DNA of 64,000 nucleotides from Propionibacteriaceae bacterium ZF39 (GTDB lineage Bacteria > Actinomycetota > Actinomycetes > Propionibacteriales > Propionibacteriaceae), in contig CP154795.1 in assembly GCA_039565995.1 (NCBI GenBank), positions 2,976,001 to 3,040,000 on the forward strand, read 5' to 3'. This document shows, one piece after another, positions 59,933 through 64,000 of this stretch. Each line of letters opens with the position of its first letter. Position 1 is the first letter of the stretch. The position numbers and the translations under genes were made by a program. The notes under the pieces were generated by a model. It was not told the DNA's origin, did no database searches, and worked only from the letters and a program-made list of their open reading frames with translations.

Positions 59933-61143
59933 CGGACGAACACCCCACGGGGCCCGAACCCGAGGCCGCCGAGACCGAGGCGCTCGGGCTCGGCACCCTG
60001 TCCGCCTCCGACCTCGCCGCCGACCACCTGATGGCGAGCCTGGCTGCCCAGGTCCGGTTCCTGCTCGAGGTCACCCCGGTCGATGCGGACTCCGTTCGGC
60101 AGTCCTTCCTCGACCACCCCGAGTCCGATCCTGTCTTCACCTATCGCGAGCTCGACGTCCACCCGGACGTCCTGGAAGCCCAACTCGCGGCCATGCCGCT
60201 GGATTCGATCGAGGACGCCACCGTCGGCACGCTGCTGCGAGCCCGCTACCGCGAGATGCGCATGCGGGTCGAGATGCTCCGCGCCCGCGACACCAAGGAC
60301 TTCCTGACGCTCTCCATCGAGCAATACGGCGGCGTCATGCCGCGCCTCCGGGAGGTCGCGGTCGACCTGCTGGATCGCCTGCCCGGTGGCGCGCTCGACC
60401 CGGAGACCGTGGACGCGGACGAATTCCTCGAGTACGCCAACGCCGAACTCGAGCACTATCGCGAGATCGACCCGGATATCGGAGTCCACGCGGAGATCCG
60501 CGACGACGTCACCGGCGTACTCGTCGACGGCGACACCCTCATGATCTCCACCAACGCCTCCATCGCCCGCAGCCGCGTCAATGCCCTGATCCAGCACGAG
60601 GTGGGCACCCACCTCGTCACCCAGGTCAACGGGGTCGCCCAGCCGCTGAAGATGATGGGCTCGGGCCTGGCCCGTTATGACGAGACCCAGGAGGGTCTCG
60701 CGGTCCTCGCCGAGATCGGGTCCGGTGGCCTCACGCCCTCCCGGCTCCGGCAGCTCGCCGCCCGCGTGATCGCGGTCGACTCGCTCATCCACGGGGCCTC
60801 GTTCGTCGAGACCCATCGCCTGCTGGTCGACGCCGGGCTGCCGCCCAAAGGTGCCTGGACGACGACCATGCGGGTCTATCGCGCCGGCGGATTCACCAAG
60901 GACGCGGCCTATCTGCGCGGCCTGCTCGACCTGTTCGACCATCTCCGCAGCGGCGGCTCCCTCGACCTGTTCTTCCTCGGCAAGTTCTCGCTGGAGGACC
61001 TGCACCTGGTCGCCGACCTGCACGCCCGACGCCTGCTCCGCCCCGCCCGGATCACCCCGCGCTGGCTGTCCGAACCCGAAGCCCGCACCCGTCTCGACAA
61101 CGCCGTCGCCAGCACCGACCTGCTCACCCTCATCAGCGCCTGA
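59929..61143 (+). CDS. QEGLA-motif (DUF1704) zinc metallopeptidase-like protein
   Basis: 404 residues. Carries HEVGTH at 223-228 (H-E-x-x-x-H metal site) and the name-giving QEGLA at 254-258, which would give the third ligand Glu. This is the DUF1704 family, often labelled flavohemoglobin-expression-modulating; animal relatives (MATCAP/KIAA0895) are tyrosine carboxypeptidases with the same HExxxH site. A C-terminal-peptidase activity is therefore a reasonable guess. Overlaps the upstream amidohydrolase by 4 nt; the ATP-grasp gene follows after 26 nt. Confidence 0.9.
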   Translation: MTDEHPTGPEPEAAETEALGLGTLSASDLAADHLMASLAAQVRFLLEVTPVDADSVRQSFLDHPESDPVFTYRELDVHPDVLEAQLAAMPLDSIEDATVGTLLRARYREMRMRVEMLRARDTKDFLTLSIEQYGGVMPRLREVAVDLLDRLPGGALDPETVDADEFLEYANAELEHYREIDPDIGVHAEIRDDVTGVLVDGDTLMISTNASIARSRVNALIQHEVGTHLVTQVNGVAQPLKMMGSGLARYDETQEGLAVLAEIGSGGLTPSRLRQLAARVIAVDSLIHGASFVETHRLLVDAGLPPKGAWTTTMRVYRAGGFTKDAAYLRGLLDLFDHLRSGGSLDLFFLGKFSLEDLHLVADLHARRLLRPARITPRWLSEPEARTRLDNAVASTDLLTLISA

Positions 61144-61169
61144 GCATCCACCATCCAGAAAGGCCCCGC

Positions 61170-62216
61170 ATGAAGATCGGTTTCGTGGTCAATGACGTTC
61201 TGACCGAGAAGTCCACCTACACAACCACGCGCCTCGCGCTCGCAGCCTCGCAGCGCGACCACGAGGTGTGGCTGATGGGCATGGGCGATTTCGTCTATGA
61301 ACCCGATGGCAGTCTCTCGGCACGCGCCCGCGCCGCCGATCAGGACAAGAAATACCGATCGCTCGAGCGCTATCTCGACGATGTGCAGAAGCCCGACACC
61401 GAGCAGCTCGTGACTCTGTCGGACTTCGACGTCGTGATGTTGCGCGCGGACCCGGCCGACGACGCCGAGACCCAGTCCTGGGCCAATACGGCCGGAGTCG
61501 CGTTCGGGCACCTGATCGCCGCCTCGGGCGTACTCGTCGTGAACGACCCGCTCAGCCTGTCCGGTGCGCTGTCCAAGGCCTATTTCCAGCACTTCCCCGA
61601 GGTCGTCCGCCCCCGCACCCTGATCTCCCGCGACGAGCAGCGGATCCGCGAATTCGTCGACGAGCTCGGCGGCCGGGCGGTGCTCAAGCCGCTGCAGGGC
61701 TCGGGCGGCTCGGGCGTCTTCCTGGTCAACACCAAGGAGTCGCCCAACCTGTCGCAGATCATCGAGGCGATCTCGCGCGACGGCTACATCGTCGTGCAGG
61801 AATACCTCGAGGAGGCCAAGAACGGCGACGTCCGCATGTTCGTGATGAACGGCCGGCCGCTGCTGGTCGACGGGGCGTACGCCGCGTTCCGCCGCCGCTC
61901 GGACAGCACCGATATCCGGTCGAACATGTCGGTGGGCGGCAAGGCGGAGGCCGCCGACGTGACCGAGGAGATGCTCACCATGGTCGAGATCGTGCGGCCG
62001 AAACTGCAGGCGGACGGCATGTTCCTGGTCGGCCTCGACATCGTCGGCGACAAGCTGATGGAGGTCAACGTCTTCTCCCCCGGCGGGCTCGGCTCCTGCG
62101 AGGCCCTCTATGGCGTGAACTTCGCGCCCGCGGTCATCGAGAGCCTCGAGACCAAGATGACCGTCCGCGGCCACTATGGCCAGGAGCTCACCAACGCGCG
62201 TCTCGCAGCCAACTGA
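61170..62216 (+). CDS. ATP-grasp ligase, glutathione-synthetase-like
   Basis: 348 residues. GshB-like layout: N-terminal Rossmann-like domain (MKIGFVVNDV; DFDVVMLRADPADD), then ATP-grasp with Lys173 in VLKPLQGSGGSGVFLV, the adenine-binding VVQEYLEEAKNGDVRMFVM, and metal-binding MEVNVFSPGGLGS (Glu/Asn). Would ligate an amino acid or amine to a carboxylate. Actinobacteria make mycothiol, not glutathione, so the product is likely something else. Third gene of the amidohydrolase/QEGLA cassette. Confidence 0.9.
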   Translation: MKIGFVVNDVLTEKSTYTTTRLALAASQRDHEVWLMGMGDFVYEPDGSLSARARAADQDKKYRSLERYLDDVQKPDTEQLVTLSDFDVVMLRADPADDAETQSWANTAGVAFGHLIAASGVLVVNDPLSLSGALSKAYFQHFPEVVRPRTLISRDEQRIREFVDELGGRAVLKPLQGSGGSGVFLVNTKESPNLSQIIEAISRDGYIVVQEYLEEAKNGDVRMFVMNGRPLLVDGAYAAFRRRSDSTDIRSNMSVGGKAEAADVTEEMLTMVEIVRPKLQADGMFLVGLDIVGDKLMEVNVFSPGGLGSCEALYGVNFAPAVIESLETKMTVRGHYGQELTNARLAAN

Positions 62217-62243
62217 CGCAGGCACTCCGGCCGCGGGACGGGG

Positions 62244-63326
62244 TCAGCCGACCACGTTCCGCGGCTCGGCGAAGTGGCACGCCGACGCGTGTTCGCCCGA
62301 CCCGTCGGGCCGCATGACCAGCTTCGGCTCGTCGGTCTTGCAGATCTCCTGGGCCTTCCAGCACCGGGTGTGGAAACGACATCCCGACGGCGGATTGGCC
62401 GGGCTCGGCACATCTCCGGTCAGCACGATCTGATCCCGCGCGTCGCGCAGCGTCGGATCGGGCACGGGGACGGCCGACAGCAGCGCCTGCGTGTAGGGGT
62501 GGGTCGGATGGGAATAGATCTGGTCCTCGTCACCGATCTCGACAAGCTTGCCGAGATACATCACGCCGACACGATCGGAGATGTGGCGCACGACCGAGAG
62601 GTCGTGGGCGATGAAGATGTAGGCCAGCTCGAGCTCGTTCTGAAGGTCCTCGAGGAGGTTCACCACCTGCGCCTGGACCGACACATCGAGCGCCGACACC
62701 GGCTCGTCACAGATCAGCACCTTGGGGTTGAGCGCGATCCCGCGGGCGATACCGATGCGCTGGCGCTGGCCGCCGGAGAACTGGTGGGGATAACGGTTGA
62801 TGTGCTCGGGGTTGAGGCCCACGAGGTCGAGCAGCTCCTCCACCCGCTTGCGCCGCCCCGCCTTCGGCACCGCATCCGGGTGGATGTCGAACGGCTCCCC
62901 GACGATGTCGCCCACCGTCATCCGCGGGTTCAGCGACGTGTAGGGATCCTGGAACACGATCTGGATGTCGCGGCGCAGCCGGCGCATGCGCTCGCCGGAC
63001 TGGGCGTACATATCCACACCGTTGAACGTCGTTCGTCCCGAGGTGGGATCCTCGAGGCGCATCAGCAGGCGTCCAAGCGTGGACTTGCCACAGCCGGACT
63101 CCCCCACGATGCCGAGCGTCTCGCCCTTGAACAGCTCGAACGAGACCCCGTCGACGGCCTTGACGTGGCCGACGGTACGCCGCAGCACGCCCTTCTTGAT
63201 GGGATAGTGCTTCACCAGGTTTTCGGCGGTCAGGACGACCTCCCGATCGCGTACGCCCGCCTCAGTGCCGGGTTCGTGCCGCGTCGCTCCGCCTGTTTCC
63301 GGAGTCCGGGTGGGCTCAGAGCTCAT
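62244..63326 (-). CDS. dppF: Peptide ABC transporter ATPase (DppF/OppF type)
   Basis: 360 residues. Walker [10 protein letters not shown] (about 75), Q-loop [12 protein letters not shown], signature FSGGQRQR, Walker [13 protein letters not shown], then the oligopeptide-family C-terminal extension with [15 protein letters not shown] and a cysteine cluster ([15 protein letters not shown] ... SACHF) that may hold an Fe-S cluster. Energises a peptide importer together with the overlapping upstream dppD. Distinct from the dual ATPase at 22.7 kb. Convergent with the ATP-grasp gene. Confidence 0.92.
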   Translation of the reverse strand: MSSEPTRTPETGGATRHEPGTEAGVRDREVVLTAENLVKHYPIKKGVLRRTVGHVKAVDGVSFELFKGETLGIVGESGCGKSTLGRLLMRLEDPTSGRTTFNGVDMYAQSGERMRRLRRDIQIVFQDPYTSLNPRMTVGDIVGEPFDIHPDAVPKAGRRKRVEELLDLVGLNPEHINRYPHQFSGGQRQRIGIARGIALNPKVLICDEPVSALDVSVQAQVVNLLEDLQNELELAYIFIAHDLSVVRHISDRVGVMYLGKLVEIGDEDQIYSHPTHPYTQALLSAVPVPDPTLRDARDQIVLTGDVPSPANPPSGCRFHTRCWKAQEICKTDEPKLVMRPDGSGEHASACHFAEPRNVVG

Positions 63327-64000
63327 CGTTCAGCACCTCTTTCGCGAAGTGGCAGGCGCTGCGCCGACCACCGAGATCGAGCAACGGCGGAGGCGGGTCC
63401 TCCCGGCAGATGTCCTGGGCGTACCGGCACCGCGGATTGAACGCACAGCCCTTCGGAATGCGCGTCAGGTTCGGCGGCAGGCCACCGATCGCCGACAGGG
63501 TCTGGCCCTTCTGGTCCAGCCGCGGGATCGAGTCGAGCAGGCCCTTGGTGTAGGGGTGGGCCGGGTGGGCATAGAGGTCGAACACGTCGGCGTGCTCGAC
63601 GATGCGGCCGGCGTACATCACCGCGATGCGGTCAGCCACGTCCGCGACCACGCCGAGGTCATGGGTGATGAGGATCAGCCCCATCTTGCGCTCTTCCTGC
63701 AGGTCGGCCAGGAGCTGCATGATCTGGGCCTGGACCGTCACATCGAGCGCGGTGGTCGGCTCATCGGCGATGAGCACGGCAGGGTCGAGCGCGATCGCCA
63801 TGGCGATCATGATGCGCTGGCGCATGCCGCCCGAGAACTGGTGCGGATAGGCCTTCACGCGTTCGCGCGCCGCCGGGATCTTCACGCGCTCCATCAGCCG
63901 GATGGCCTCGTCCTGGGCATCGGACTTGTTCAGACCGCGATGCACCCGGAACATTTCCGCGATCTGCCAGCCCACCGGGAACACCGGGTTGAGAGCGGAC
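63316..64000 (-). CDS. dppD: Peptide ABC transporter ATPase (DppD/OppD type), 5' partial
   Basis: The frame is open to the right edge; about 228 C-terminal codons are visible. It enters in the segment [17 protein letters not shown] just after the Q-loop. Signature [14 protein letters not shown], Walker [13 protein letters not shown], then the DppD-type extension [17 protein letters not shown] and cysteines [15 protein letters not shown] ... SACHF. Its end overlaps dppF by 11 nt. Permease and binding-protein genes should lie beyond the window. Confidence 0.92.
   Translation of the reverse strand, partial: SALNPVFPVGWQIAEMFRVHRGLNKSDAQDEAIRLMERVKIPAARERVKAYPHQFSGGMRQRIMIAMAIALDPAVLIADEPTTALDVTVQAQIMQLLADLQEERKMGLILITHDLGVVADVADRIAVMYAGRIVEHADVFDLYAHPAHPYTKGLLDSIPRLDQKGQTLSAIGGLPPNLTRIPKGCAFNPRCRYAQDICREDPPPPLLDLGGRRSACHFAKEVLNDEL

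Overview
The window is about 64 kb of high-GC DNA from an actinobacterium, most likely a member of the Propionibacteriaceae. The evidence for this is: mycothiol metabolism (mshB, a DinB/maleylpyruvate-isomerase-like protein); GlnE beside a short type I glutamine synthetase; DUF3117 and Rv-type small proteins; frequent GTG/TTG starts; tightly overlapping ATGA/GTGA gene junctions; and a very large NirK with an N-terminal membrane region, a form I associate with propionibacteria. Much of the right-hand half follows the order I remember from the Mycobacterium tuberculosis Rv1166-Rv1239 region, so this is mainly core chromosome. I see no CRISPR, prophage, tRNA, rRNA or transposase.

Layout. 1-4.5 kb: a minus-strand operon (small membrane protein, ABM-type monooxygenase, NnrS-like protein, nirK) for nitrite reduction or NO handling; nirK runs off the left edge. 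4.5-7.5 kb: a membrane-anchored protein, a yybP-ykoY manganese riboswitch driving a TMEM165/GDT1-type Mn exporter, and a secreted glucosaminidase with a long Ala/Ser/Thr/Pro repeat tail. 7.8-16.1 kb: nitrogen control (glnE, glnA) with a [3Fe-4S] ferredoxin and an unknown Rossmann-like protein downstream of glnE, an SCP-like protein, and map. 16.1-18.6 kb: an EamA transporter that appears frameshifted, two tandem paralogous lipoproteins, and rnpB. 19.2-26.7 kb: a complete peptide-uptake operon (Tat lipoprotein binding protein, two permeases, one dual ATPase) followed by an S15/CocE-type hydrolase. 26.7-38.6 kb: F420-type oxidoreductase, RNB ribonuclease, a zinc-ribbon protein with an apparent AUC start, pepP, corA, a Rieske oxygenase, stress protein, CoA-ester lyase, MgtE-N/CBS protein, DUF1003, mrp. 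38.6-42.5 kb: sigE - RseA/RseB fusion - htrA - tatB envelope-stress operon. 42.7-53.3 kb: dapA, O-methyltransferase, GNAT, glgC/glgA, DUF3117, DivIVA-like, LOG, dapE/dapD, dapC, fdx (lysine/diaminopimelate and glycogen synthesis). 53.4-59 kb: SH3-like protein, VanW protein, mshB, LpqW-like lipoprotein. 59.1-62.2 kb: a three-gene cassette of N-formylglutamate amidohydrolase-like protein, QEGLA/DUF1704 metallopeptidase and ATP-grasp ligase. 62.2-64 kb: dppF/dppD, the latter running off the right edge.

The most notable observations are the three-gene amidohydrolase/metallopeptidase/ligase cassette, which may make and trim an unknown small peptide or amino-acid conjugate; a dispersed intergenic repeat of about 110 bp with three copies; a strongly over-represented palindromic decamer GGCGTACGCC found in all reading frames and between genes; the Mn riboswitch with a visible alternative pairing and a hairpin over the ribosome-binding site; the single-chain RseA-RseB anti-sigma factor; and a probable AUC start codon. 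Start codons were chosen from ribosome-binding sites and gene overlaps and often differ from the longest open frame.
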